The notes beneath the pieces are model-generated. The model was not told the DNA's origin. It saw nothing but the letters and a program-made list of their open reading frames with translations, and made no database searches. From Bisbaumannia salifodinae (GTDB lineage Bacteria; Pseudomonadota; Gammaproteobacteria; Pseudomonadales; Halomonadaceae): 64,000 nt of DNA. Positions 10,948 through 19,496 of this stretch are shown one piece after another. Both the position numbers and the translations under genes were made by a program. Each line of letters opens with the position of its first letter. The first letter of the stretch is position 1. The stretch lies in NCBI RefSeq assembly GCF_039522585.1, contig NZ_BAAADR010000012.1; one strand, given 5' to 3'.

Positions 10948-12284
10948 AAATAGAGGGCCATGATCATCAGGCTGCCCACCAGGGCCAGGCCGATACGCAG
11001 GCCGATGGCCTGGGTCTTCTCGGAGACCGGCCGACCGCGCAGCGCCTCGATGGCGTAGTAGACCAGGTGCCCGCCATCCAGCACCGGGATCGGCAACAGG
11101 TTGAGGATCCCCAGGCTGATCGAGAGGTAGGCCATGAAGCTGACAAAGCTCTCCAGGCCACTGCGGGCGGTATCCCCCGCCACCCGCGCGATGGTGATGG
11201 GGCCGGAGAGGTTGGAGGGCGAGATCAGTCCTACCAGCATCTTGCGGATCGCGTCCAGGGTCAGCAACGACATCTCGCCGGTGCGCGACAGCGACTGCCC
11301 CAGGGCCGCCACGGGGCCATAGCGCACCTCGCGACGATACTCCTCGGGCCACTCCACCGGTGCCACCCCGGCGCCGATATAACCGACGCTCGTCCCCGTC
11401 TCCAGCTCGTTGCGGCCCGGCACCAGGGTCAGGCTCAGCCGCTCGTCGTCGCGCTCGACCTCCAGGGCCAGGGACTCGCCGGGGTGGGCCCGCACCACCT
11501 CGACGAAGTGCATCCAGTCGTCGATGGCCTCGCCATCGACGCTGAGCACCCGATCGCCGGGTTCGAGCCCCGCCGCAGCGGCCGCCTCGCCCTCCAGCAC
11601 CTGACCCAGCTCGGCCGGGAAGGCCGGTCGCCAGGGGGTGATGCCCAGGCTCAATAGCGGCTGAGGGGGATCCTGGCGCACCAGATAGTTCGCCACCGGC
11701 AGGCCGCGTTCCCGGGCCACCTCGCTGCCCTCGTCCAGGGTGGTGAAACGCAGCTCGCCGCTATGGCCGATGGCCGCCACCAGCTTGAGATTGACCTCTT
11801 CCCAGGAGCGCACCCGATCGCCCTGGATGGCGACGATCTCCTGACCCGGGGCCAGGCCGCCGCGGGCCGCCGGCGAGTCGGGATCCACCGCCCCCACCAC
11901 CGGCGCCACCGTAGTGGTCCCCACCACGAAGAGCAACCAGTAGGCGACGATGGCGAGCAGGAAGTTGGCCAGGGGGCCGGCGGCAACGATGGCGATCCGC
12001 GCCCAGACCGACTGGTTGTTGAAGGCCCGGTGACGCTCGTCGGGAGCCACCGGTCCCTCCCGCTCGTCGAGCATCTTGACGTAGCCCCCCAGGGGGATGG
12101 CGGCCACGGCGAATTCGGTGCCGTGGCGGTCGGTGCGCGACCAGAGCGGCTTGCCGAAGCCCACCGAGAAGCGCAGCACCTTGACGCCACAGCGCCTGGC
12201 CACCCAGTAGTGGCCATATTCATGGAAGGTGATCAGCAGGCCCAGGACCACGATCACCGCCAGCACGTTCTGGATCACGCCCAT
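10929..12284 (-). CDS. rseP: Site-2 intramembrane zinc protease RseP
   Basis: Inner-membrane metalloprotease that cleaves the anti-sigma factor RseA in the sigmaE envelope-stress pathway and also clears signal peptides. Motif HEYGH (H21, E22, H25) lies in the first membrane helix. Two PDZ-like domains follow in the middle (for example VDPDSPAARGGLAPG). The third zinc ligand motif PIPVLDGGH comes before the last helices. The 451-residue length is typical. It lies between dxr and bamA as in E. coli, separated from dxr by only 3 bases. Confidence 0.97.
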   Translation of the reverse strand: MGVIQNVLAVIVVLGLLITFHEYGHYWVARRCGVKVLRFSVGFGKPLWSRTDRHGTEFAVAAIPLGGYVKMLDEREGPVAPDERHRAFNNQSVWARIAIVAAGPLANFLLAIVAYWLLFVVGTTTVAPVVGAVDPDSPAARGGLAPGQEIVAIQGDRVRSWEEVNLKLVAAIGHSGELRFTTLDEGSEVARERGLPVANYLVRQDPPQPLLSLGITPWRPAFPAELGQVLEGEAAAAAGLEPGDRVLSVDGEAIDDWMHFVEVVRAHPGESLALEVERDDERLSLTLVPGRNELETGTSVGYIGAGVAPVEWPEEYRREVRYGPVAALGQSLSRTGEMSLLTLDAIRKMLVGLISPSNLSGPITIARVAGDTARSGLESFVSFMAYLSISLGILNLLPIPVLDGGHLVYYAIEALRGRPVSEKTQAIGLRIGLALVGSLMIMALYFDLMRL

Positions 12285-12287
12285 CGC

Positions 12288-13493
12288 TTACCCTCCCCGG
12301 GTGAATGCCGCCAGCAAGGCCTCGGCGCTGCGCCGTGCCCGGGCATCCTCGGCCAGGATCCCCTCCAGGGTCCGGGCCGAGAGCACTTCCAACTCGTCGA
12401 GCACCGCCGCCACCAGGCGCGGAATCCCGGTGAAGCCGAGGCGCCCCTCGAGGAAGGCGGTCACCGCCACCTCATTGGCGGCATTGAGCACCGCCGGCGC
12501 CGTGCCACCGGCCTCCATGGCCTGCCGCGCCAGGCGCAGGCAAGGGAAGGCCACCTCGTCCGGGGCCTCGAAGTCGAGGCGCGCCACCTGGAAGAGGTCC
12601 AGCGCCTCGACCCCGGCGTCGATGCGCTCCGGCCAGGCCAGGCCATAGGCGATGGGCGTGCGCATGTCCGGATTGCCCAGTTGGGCCAGCACCGAGCCGT
12701 CGCTGTAGGCGGCCATGGAATGGATCACGCTCTGGGGGTGCACCACCACCTGAATCTGTTGCGGCGTGGCATCGAACAGCCAGCACGCCTCGATCAGCTC
12801 CAGCCCCTTGTTCATCAGGGTGGCACTGTCCACGGAGATCTTCCGCCCCATGGACCAGTTGGGGTGGGCGCAGGCCTGCTCCGGGGTCACCTCGGCCAGT
12901 TGCTCGGTGCTCCAGCCCCGGAAGGGGCCGCCGGAGGCGGTCAGCAGCAGCTGGGTGACGCCGTGGCGCCCCAGGCCGCCGCGGTGCTCGCTCGGTAGAC
13001 ACTGGAAGATGGCATTGTGTTCGGAGTCGATGGGCAGCAGGGTCGCGCCGTGTGCCGCCACCGCCTCCATGAACAGGGCCCCGGACATCACCAGGGCCTC
13101 CTTGTTGGCCAGCAGCACCCGCTTGCCGGCGCGCACCGCGGCCAGGGTCGGCAGCAGGCCGGCGGCGCCGACGATGGCCGCCATCACCACCGCCGCCTCG
13201 GGGGCCGCGGCCACCTCGCACAGCGCCGCCTCGCCGGCGGCCACCTCAGTATCCAGGCCCGCCGCGGCCAGCTGCCGGCGCAGCCAGGCGGCATCCGCCT
13301 CCCCGCCCAGCACCGCCACCGCGGGGCGATGGCGCAGGCAGAGGGTCAAGAGCCCCCGGCGGTCGCGGTGGGCGGTGAGGGCATGTACCCGATAGCGCTC
13401 CGGGTGGCGGGCGATCACGTCCAGGGTGCTGGTGCCGATGGAACCGGTGGCGCCCAGCACCGTGACGCCCTGGGGGGGAGTCGTCATAACCAT
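12288..13493 (-). CDS. dxr: 1-deoxy-D-xylulose 5-phosphate reductoisomerase
   Basis: Second enzyme of the MEP isoprenoid pathway: it converts DXP to MEP with NADPH and a divalent metal. The product has the nucleotide-binding motif GATGSIG near the N terminus, NKEALV, and the substrate/metal segment IDSEHNAIFQCLP. It is about 401 residues long. The start at 13493 overlaps the cdsA end; the ATG at 13487 is an alternative that shortens it by two residues. It lies in the usual uppS-cdsA-dxr-rseP order, supplying isoprenoid for UppS two genes away. Confidence 0.97.
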   Translation of the reverse strand: MVMTTPPQGVTVLGATGSIGTSTLDVIARHPERYRVHALTAHRDRRGLLTLCLRHRPAVAVLGGEADAAWLRRQLAAAGLDTEVAAGEAALCEVAAAPEAAVVMAAIVGAAGLLPTLAAVRAGKRVLLANKEALVMSGALFMEAVAAHGATLLPIDSEHNAIFQCLPSEHRGGLGRHGVTQLLLTASGGPFRGWSTEQLAEVTPEQACAHPNWSMGRKISVDSATLMNKGLELIEACWLFDATPQQIQVVVHPQSVIHSMAAYSDGSVLAQLGNPDMRTPIAYGLAWPERIDAGVEALDLFQVARLDFEAPDEVAFPCLRLARQAMEAGGTAPAVLNAANEVAVTAFLEGRLGFTGIPRLVAAVLDELEVLSARTLEGILAEDARARRSAEALLAAFTRGG

Positions 13494-14273
13494 AGGCGCA
13501 GCAAGGCGAAGAGGGGCACGGCGGCGGTCAGGCTATCGATGCGATCGAGCACCCCGCCATGGCCGGGCAGCAGGGCACTGGAGTCCTTGATGCCGCGGCT
13601 GCGCTTGAGCATGCTCTCGAAGAGATCGCCCACCACCGAGATACCGGTCACCAGCCAGGTGATCACCACCAGCAGCACCAGCTGCCCCGGGGAGAGGCCC
13701 AGCCAGAGGGCGAAGCCCAGCGCCAGCAGGGTGGTGGCCGCCAGGCCGCCCAGCACGCCTTCCCAGGACTTGCCGGGACTGACGCTGGGCGCCAGCTTGC
13801 GGCGCCCATAGGCGCGACCGGCGAAGTAGGCGCCGCTATCCGCGGTCCACACCAGCAGCAGCACGAAGAGCAACCATTCGGCACCGCCGTCGCGCAGGGC
13901 GATAAAGCCCACCCAGGTGGGCAACAGCACCCAGAGCCCCATGGCCAGACGCCGGGGCGGCGCCTGCCACTGGGCCTGGCGCTCGGGATAGCGGGTGACC
14001 CAGTAGAGGTTGGCCAGCCAGCCGGCGGCGGCCAGCCACAGCGGCCAGGTGGCCTGGGCGGCACCACCGATCCACAGCAGCCCCATCAGCGCCGTCGCCA
14101 CGGCGACGCCCAGCAGGCGCTGGCCCGGGCGCTCATAGCCGGCCAGGTTGACCCACTCCCAGACGCCCAGCAGGACGATGGCGGCGGTGAAGAGGGCGAA
14201 GGCGCCACCGCTGAGGCCAAACAGCCCCAGCAGGACCAGGGGCGCCAGGATCAGGGCGGTAATCAGTCGCTGC

Positions 14274-14281
<8 letters not shown>
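13484..14281 (-). CDS. cdsA: Phosphatidate cytidylyltransferase
   Basis: Integral membrane enzyme making CDP-diacylglycerol, the precursor of all phospholipids. Several hydrophobic helices span the 265-residue product. The family signature near the C terminus is present: SMLKRSRGIKDSSALLPGHG followed by a DRID motif. The start overlaps the uppS end by 8 bases and its end overlaps dxr, so the three genes form a tightly coupled block. Confidence 0.96.
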
Positions 14282-15032
<751 letters not shown>

Positions 15033-15084
15033 GGGGACTCGCACGGGAGGGATGGAAAGGCGGGCCTGGTGGGCCCGCCGCACC

Positions 15085-15642
15085 TCAGACCTGCATCAGG
15101 TCGTGTTCCTTGGTTTCCAGCAGCTTGTCGATCTCGGCGATGTACTTGTCGGTGAGCTTCTGGATGGCATCCTCGCCCTGATGCTGCTCGTCCTCGGTGA
15201 TCTCCTTCTCCTTGAGCAGAGACTTGATATCACCATTGGCATCGCGGCGCACATTGCGTACCGCCACCCGCGCCTGCTCCGCCTCGCCTCGAGCCTGCTT
15301 GATATAGCCCTTGCGGGTCTCCTCGGTGAGCATCGGCATCGGCACGCGAATCACGTTACCGTTGGTGGAGGGATTGAGGCCCAGGTCCGAGGTCAGGATG
15401 GCCTTCTCCACCTTGGGCACCATGGGCTTCTCCCAGGGCACCACGGAGAGGGTCCGGGCATCCTCGATATTCACGTTGGCCACCTGGTTCAGGGGCACCT
15501 GGGAGCCGTAGTACTCCACGGTCACGGCGTCGAGAATGCTGGTATGGGCACGCCCGGTACGGATCTTGTGGAAGTTGGCCTGGAGCGACTCCAGGGTCTT
15601 CTTCATGCGGCCTTCGGCGTCTTTCTTGATGTCGTCGATCAC
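15085..15642 (-). CDS. frr: Ribosome recycling factor
   Basis: Splits post-termination ribosomes together with EF-G. At 185 residues it has exactly the family length. It starts MIDDIKKDAEGRMKKTLESL and carries the conserved RTGRAHTSILD and the C-terminal ALLETKEHDLMQV-type end. It lies four bases downstream of pyrH, as in most gammaproteobacteria, and is probably expressed from the same message. Confidence 0.98.
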   Translation of the reverse strand: MIDDIKKDAEGRMKKTLESLQANFHKIRTGRAHTSILDAVTVEYYGSQVPLNQVANVNIEDARTLSVVPWEKPMVPKVEKAILTSDLGLNPSTNGNVIRVPMPMLTEETRKGYIKQARGEAEQARVAVRNVRRDANGDIKSLLKEKEITEDEQHQGEDAIQKLTDKYIAEIDKLLETKEHDLMQV

Positions 15643-15646
15643 GATT

Positions 15647-16411
15647 TCAACCTCTATCTATCAGCGTGCCTTCCTTGCCACCCACCACCAGGTTCAGCAG
15701 CGCGCCGGGCTTGTTCATGTCGAACACGCGCACCGGCATGCCATGGTCCCGCACCAGGCAGATGGCGGTCAAATCCATCACCCCGAGCTTCTGGTCGAGC
15801 ACCTCATCGTAGTTGAGCTGCTCGTACTTGACGGCATCGGCATGCTTCACCGGGTCCTTGTCGTAGACCCCGTCCACCTTGGTGGCCTTGACCACCACGT
15901 CGGCATCGATCTCGATACCGCGCAGGCAGGCCGCGGAATCGGTGGTGAAGAAGGGGTTGCCGGTACCGGCGGAGAAGAGTACCACGTCACCGGAGGTGAG
16001 GTAGCGAATGGCGGTGCGGCGATCATAGTGCTCCACCACCCCGCTCATGGGAATGGCCGACATGACCCGGGAGCGAATATTGGAGCGTTCCAGGGCATCG
16101 CGCATGGCCAGGGCGTTCATCACCGTGGCCAGCATGCCCATATGATCGCCAGTCACCCGCTCCATGCCGGCCTCGTGGAGGGCCGCCCCACGGAACAGGT
16201 TACCGCCGCCGATGACGATCCCCACCTGGACACCGATCCCCACCAGTTGGCCGATCTCCAGGGCCATGCGATCGAGCACCTTGGGATCGATCCCGAAGTC
16301 ATGCTCCCCCATCAGGGCCTCACCGGAGAGTTTGAGCAGGATGCGCTTGTACTTGCTCTTGGCACCGCGCTCGGGCTGGGCGCGGTCGGTGGCGGGAATC
16401 TCTGGGGTCAT
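15647..16411 (-). CDS. pyrH: UMP kinase
   Basis: Phosphorylates UMP to UDP; hexameric and regulated by GTP and UTP. The product shows the amino-acid-kinase-fold motifs KRILLKLSGEAL, GIVIGGGNLFRG and the C-terminal VRVFDMNKPGAL. It has a charged N-terminal extension of about 20 residues before the kinase fold. The length of 254 residues is slightly above the usual 240 because of that extension. It sits between tsf and frr. Confidence 0.97.
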   Translation of the reverse strand: MTPEIPATDRAQPERGAKSKYKRILLKLSGEALMGEHDFGIDPKVLDRMALEIGQLVGIGVQVGIVIGGGNLFRGAALHEAGMERVTGDHMGMLATVMNALAMRDALERSNIRSRVMSAIPMSGVVEHYDRRTAIRYLTSGDVVLFSAGTGNPFFTTDSAACLRGIEIDADVVVKATKVDGVYDKDPVKHADAVKYEQLNYDEVLDQKLGVMDLTAICLVRDHGMPVRVFDMNKPGALLNLVVGGKEGTLIDRG

Positions 16412-16545
16412 GGGCGGGTCTCCTGGCGGCGGCAGTAATCATTCGGGGAGTCTGTCTACCTTAGCTCAACCGTTTGGCGACCAAGGGGGACGACTCCTGG
16501 CGTAGTTAACGCGTGGCCGACGAAAGCGCCGGCCGGATACGCGAA

Positions 16546-16567
16546 GGCGTGCGCTTGCGCGCACGCC
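16546..16567 (-). terminator. Hairpin after tsf
   Basis: A 9-bp GC stem with a 4-base loop lies 25-45 bases after the tsf stop on the minus strand. There is no real T-run, so it may be a weak or Rho-assisted terminator, or may protect the tsf 3' end. Confidence 0.35.
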
Positions 16568-16591
16568 AACACGTCTCGATGAACTCAGACC

Positions 16592-17461
16592 TTAGCTGCG
16601 CTTGGCCTGTTCCATCACTTCCTTGGCGAAGTCGACTTCTTCCTTCTCGATGCCCTCACCCACTTCGTAGCGGGTAAAGCCAATCACTTCGCCGCCGGCG
16701 GCCTTGACGAACTCGGCCACGGACTGGTCCGGGTTCTTGACGAAGGGCTGCTCGGTCAGGCTGTTCTCGGCCAGGTACTTCTTCAGGCGGCCTTGAACCA
16801 TCTTCTCGGCGATGTTCTCCGGCTTGCCGGCCATGTCCGGCTGGGCCAGGATGATCGCCTTCTCCTTGTCGAGCTGCTCCTGAGCCATATGCTCGGGACG
16901 GGCCACGGCCGGGTTGATGGCGGCCACGTGCATGGCGACATCCTTGGCGGCCTCGTCGGTGGCACCCTGGAGCACGGTCAGCACGCCGATGCGGCCGCCG
17001 TGAACATAGGCGCCCACGCGGTTGCCTTCGCCGGCCTCGACCAGCACGGCGCGACGCACGGAGATGTTTTCGCCGATCTTCTGCACCAGCTGCTGGCGCA
17101 CGTCTTCCATCTCACCACCCATCAGGGCGGCCACGTCGTCGCTCTTGGACTCGAACAGGGCATCGACGACCTTGCCGGCGAAGGCCTTGAAGTTGTCGTC
17201 GCGGGCCACGAAGTCGGTCTCGGAGTTGATCTCGACCATCACGCCGTAGCTGCCGTCGGCGGCCACGCGGGTGACCACGGCGCCTTCGGCGGCGGTGCGG
17301 TCGGCCTTCTTGGCGGCCTTGAGGCCAGAGCTCTTGCGCAGGTTCTCGATGGCCAGTTCGATGTCGCCGCCGGCTTCGGTGAGAGCCTTCTTGCACTCCA
17401 TCATGCCGAGCCCGGTACGCTCGCGCAGTTCCTTGACCTGTGAGGCGCTGATAGCTGCCAT
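16592..17461 (-). CDS. tsf: Elongation factor Ts
   Basis: Guanine nucleotide exchange factor for EF-Tu. The N-terminal UBA-like segment VKELRERTGLGMMECKKAL is followed by the signature SETDFVARDDNFKAF. The rest matches the two-subdomain core and C-terminal module, 289 residues in all. It follows rpsB across a 218-base gap that contains an intrinsic terminator, so tsf is probably made from partial read-through. Confidence 0.98.
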   Translation of the reverse strand: MAAISASQVKELRERTGLGMMECKKALTEAGGDIELAIENLRKSSGLKAAKKADRTAAEGAVVTRVAADGSYGVMVEINSETDFVARDDNFKAFAGKVVDALFESKSDDVAALMGGEMEDVRQQLVQKIGENISVRRAVLVEAGEGNRVGAYVHGGRIGVLTVLQGATDEAAKDVAMHVAAINPAVARPEHMAQEQLDKEKAIILAQPDMAGKPENIAEKMVQGRLKKYLAENSLTEQPFVKNPDQSVAEFVKAAGGEVIGFTRYEVGEGIEKEEVDFAKEVMEQAKRS

Positions 17462-17571
17462 GGTAATAACCTCTGAATGATTCGCGTCGGTAATCGGGGC
17501 GTTGTTTCCACCACCCTCCAGGGCAGAGCGGGCAAGCCTTGGGGCTTAGCGCTCACCGCACCCTGGACGGG

Positions 17572-17594
17572 AAAAAAGGGGGCATAGGCCCCCT
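17572..17594 (-). terminator. Intrinsic terminator/attenuator between rpsB and tsf
   Basis: A 7-bp stem (AGGGGGC with its complement, loop CTAT) is followed on the minus strand by a run of six T residues starting at 17577. Its position inside the rpsB-tsf operon matches the known partial terminator in this intergenic region in enteric bacteria. Confidence 0.75.
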
Positions 17595-17679
17595 CCTTAT
17601 CCGCCGACCCTGGTGGGGTCTGCCGGCCCGCGACCCAGGGTCGCAGGCTTAGATGACACTCAGTGTCGGCGGTACGGCA

Positions 17680-18411
17680 TCACTCGGCGACTTCGTCGGA
17701 CTCGGAGACCTCGACGAACTCGTCGGGACGACCTTCCTTCGCCTTGGCGCAGGCGCCGGCGATGGCCTGGACGTAGATCTGGATCGCGCGGATGGAGTCA
17801 TCGTTGCCGGGGATCACGTAGTCCACACCGTCCGGGTTGGAGTTGGTGTCCACCACGCCGATGACCGGGATGCCCAGCTTGTTGGCTTCGTTGATGGCGA
17901 TACGCTCGTGGTCGACGTCGATCACGAAGAGGGCATCGGGCAGGCCACCCATCTCCTTGATACCACCGATGGAGCGATCCAGCTTCTCCTGCTCGCGGGT
18001 GGCCATCAGGACTTCCTTCTTGGTCAGCTTCTCGAAGGTGCCATCTTCATGCATGGCTTCGAGTTCGCGCAGACGCTTGATGGAGACGCGGATGGTCTTG
18101 TAGTTGGTGAGCATGCCGCCCAGCCAGCGATGGTTCACGAAGGGCATGCCCACGCGGCTGGCTTCTTCCTTGATGATCTTGCTGGCGGCACGCTTGGTGC
18201 CGACGAACATGATCTTGTTGTTGGCGGCAGCCATCTTCTCGACCACGGCCACGGCGTCGTTCAGGGCCGGCAGGGTGTGCTCGAGGTTGATGATGTGGAT
18301 CTTGTTGCGCGCGCCGAAGATGAACTTGCTCATCTTGGGGTTCCAGTACTTGGTCTGGTGACCGAAGTGAGCACCCGCCTTGAGCAGGTCACGCATATTG
18401 ACTTGAGACAT
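17680..18411 (-). CDS. rpsB: 30S ribosomal protein S2
   Basis: Small-subunit protein S2. The 243-residue product starts MSQVNMRDLLKAGAHFGH and contains the family motifs RYWNPKM-like TKYWNPKMSKFIFG, HRWLGGMLTN and VDTNSNPDGVDYVIPGNDD. The start at 18411 has an AGGAG ribosome-binding site seven bases away; the open frame upstream is not S2-like. It is first in the rpsB-tsf-pyrH-frr group and divergent from map. A candidate promoter lies at 18545-18573. Confidence 0.98.
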   Translation of the reverse strand: MSQVNMRDLLKAGAHFGHQTKYWNPKMSKFIFGARNKIHIINLEHTLPALNDAVAVVEKMAAANNKIMFVGTKRAASKIIKEEASRVGMPFVNHRWLGGMLTNYKTIRVSIKRLRELEAMHEDGTFEKLTKKEVLMATREQEKLDRSIGGIKEMGGLPDALFVIDVDHERIAINEANKLGIPVIGVVDTNSNPDGVDYVIPGNDDSIRAIQIYVQAIAGACAKAKEGRPDEFVEVSESDEVAE

Positions 18412-18544
18412 GAAAGACTCCTGAAAACTCGGGTTAGGCCTCCATGCACCCCAGGGATCCGACCGTTCGACCGCTGGTCGCCACGGCACCCGGGACCCTG
18501 TGTCGGTGCATGTGTGTTTTAGGCGTTTGGATCACGCCCCCTCT

Positions 18545-18573
18545 ATTATCGCCGCCGGGCCCGGGGGCCACAA
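18545..18573 (-). promoter_or_regulatory. Candidate sigma70 promoter for rpsB
   Basis: On the minus strand TTGTGG (18573-18568), a 17-base spacer and GATAAT (18550-18545), about 135 bases before the rpsB start. The long leader before the start codon leaves room for autogenous control by S2, which is known in E. coli but not shown here. Confidence 0.5.
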
Positions 18574-18703
18574 GGGCGGACGATTGCAGGAAAGCGCGCG
18601 GCTTTATACCATAGAACGATGCCAAGATGAAGCCGCCCCCTCTGCCGAGGCCACCTCCTTGAGAGTGACCCAGGGGCGCCACCCTCCCCATGATCGAGAT
18701 TCC

Positions 18704-19495
18704 ATGAACGTTCCCATCAAGACGCCCGACGAGATCGAGAAGATGCGCGAGGCCGGTCGCCAGGCCGCCCTGGTGCTGGAGATGATCACCCCCCATGTGC
18801 AGGCCGGCGTTACCACCGGCGAGCTCGACCGCCTGTGCCACGACTTTATCGTCGACGAGCTGGGCTCGGTGCCGGCGCCCCTCAACTACCACGGCTTCCC
18901 CAAGTCGATCTGCACCTCCATCAATCATGTGGTGTGCCACGGCATCCCCGACGACGGCAAGAGGCTCAAGAAGGGCGACATCATGAACCTGGATGTCACC
19001 GTCAAGACCGCCGACGGCTACCATGGCGACACCAGCAAGATGTTTATCGTCGGCGAGACCATCCAGGGCGAGCGGCTGTGCCGTATCACCCAGGAGTGCC
19101 TCTACAAGAGCATCGCCCTGGTCAGGCCCGGGGTGCGCCTCTCCGAGCTGGCCCGGGTGATCCAGCAGCATGCCGAGGCCAACGGCTATTCGGTGGTACG
19201 CGACTTCTGCGGCCACGGCATCGGCGCCGGCTTCCACGAGGACCCGCAGATCCTGCACTATGACGGCTATGCCCCCGAGGCCGATATCGAACTGGCCGAG
19301 GGCATGTGCTTCACCATCGAGCCGATGATCAACGTGGGCGACTACCGCACCAAGGTGCTGCGCGACAACTGGACCGCGGTCACCAAGGACCGCAGCCTCT
19401 CCGCCCAGTGGGAGCACACTATGCTGGTCACCGCCGACGGCGTCGAGGTGCTCACCGCCCGCAGCGAGGAAGACCTCGGCTTCCTCGAGCGCTGA
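18704..19495 (+). CDS. map: Methionine aminopeptidase, type I
   Basis: Removes N-terminal methionine from new proteins, using two metal ions. The 263-residue product has the pita-bread motifs NHVVCHGIPD, LDVTVKTADGYHGD (metal aspartates), GHGIG (metal histidine), TIEPM and the C-terminal QWEHTM glutamate. ATG 18704 gives the conserved start MNVPIKTPDEIEKMREAGR. It is divergent from rpsB and runs directly into glnD with one base between stop and start. Confidence 0.98.
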   Translation: MNVPIKTPDEIEKMREAGRQAALVLEMITPHVQAGVTTGELDRLCHDFIVDELGSVPAPLNYHGFPKSICTSINHVVCHGIPDDGKRLKKGDIMNLDVTVKTADGYHGDTSKMFIVGETIQGERLCRITQECLYKSIALVRPGVRLSELARVIQQHAEANGYSVVRDFCGHGIGAGFHEDPQILHYDGYAPEADIELAEGMCFTIEPMINVGDYRTKVLRDNWTAVTKDRSLSAQWEHTMLVTADGVEVLTARSEEDLGFLER

Positions 19496-19496
19496 C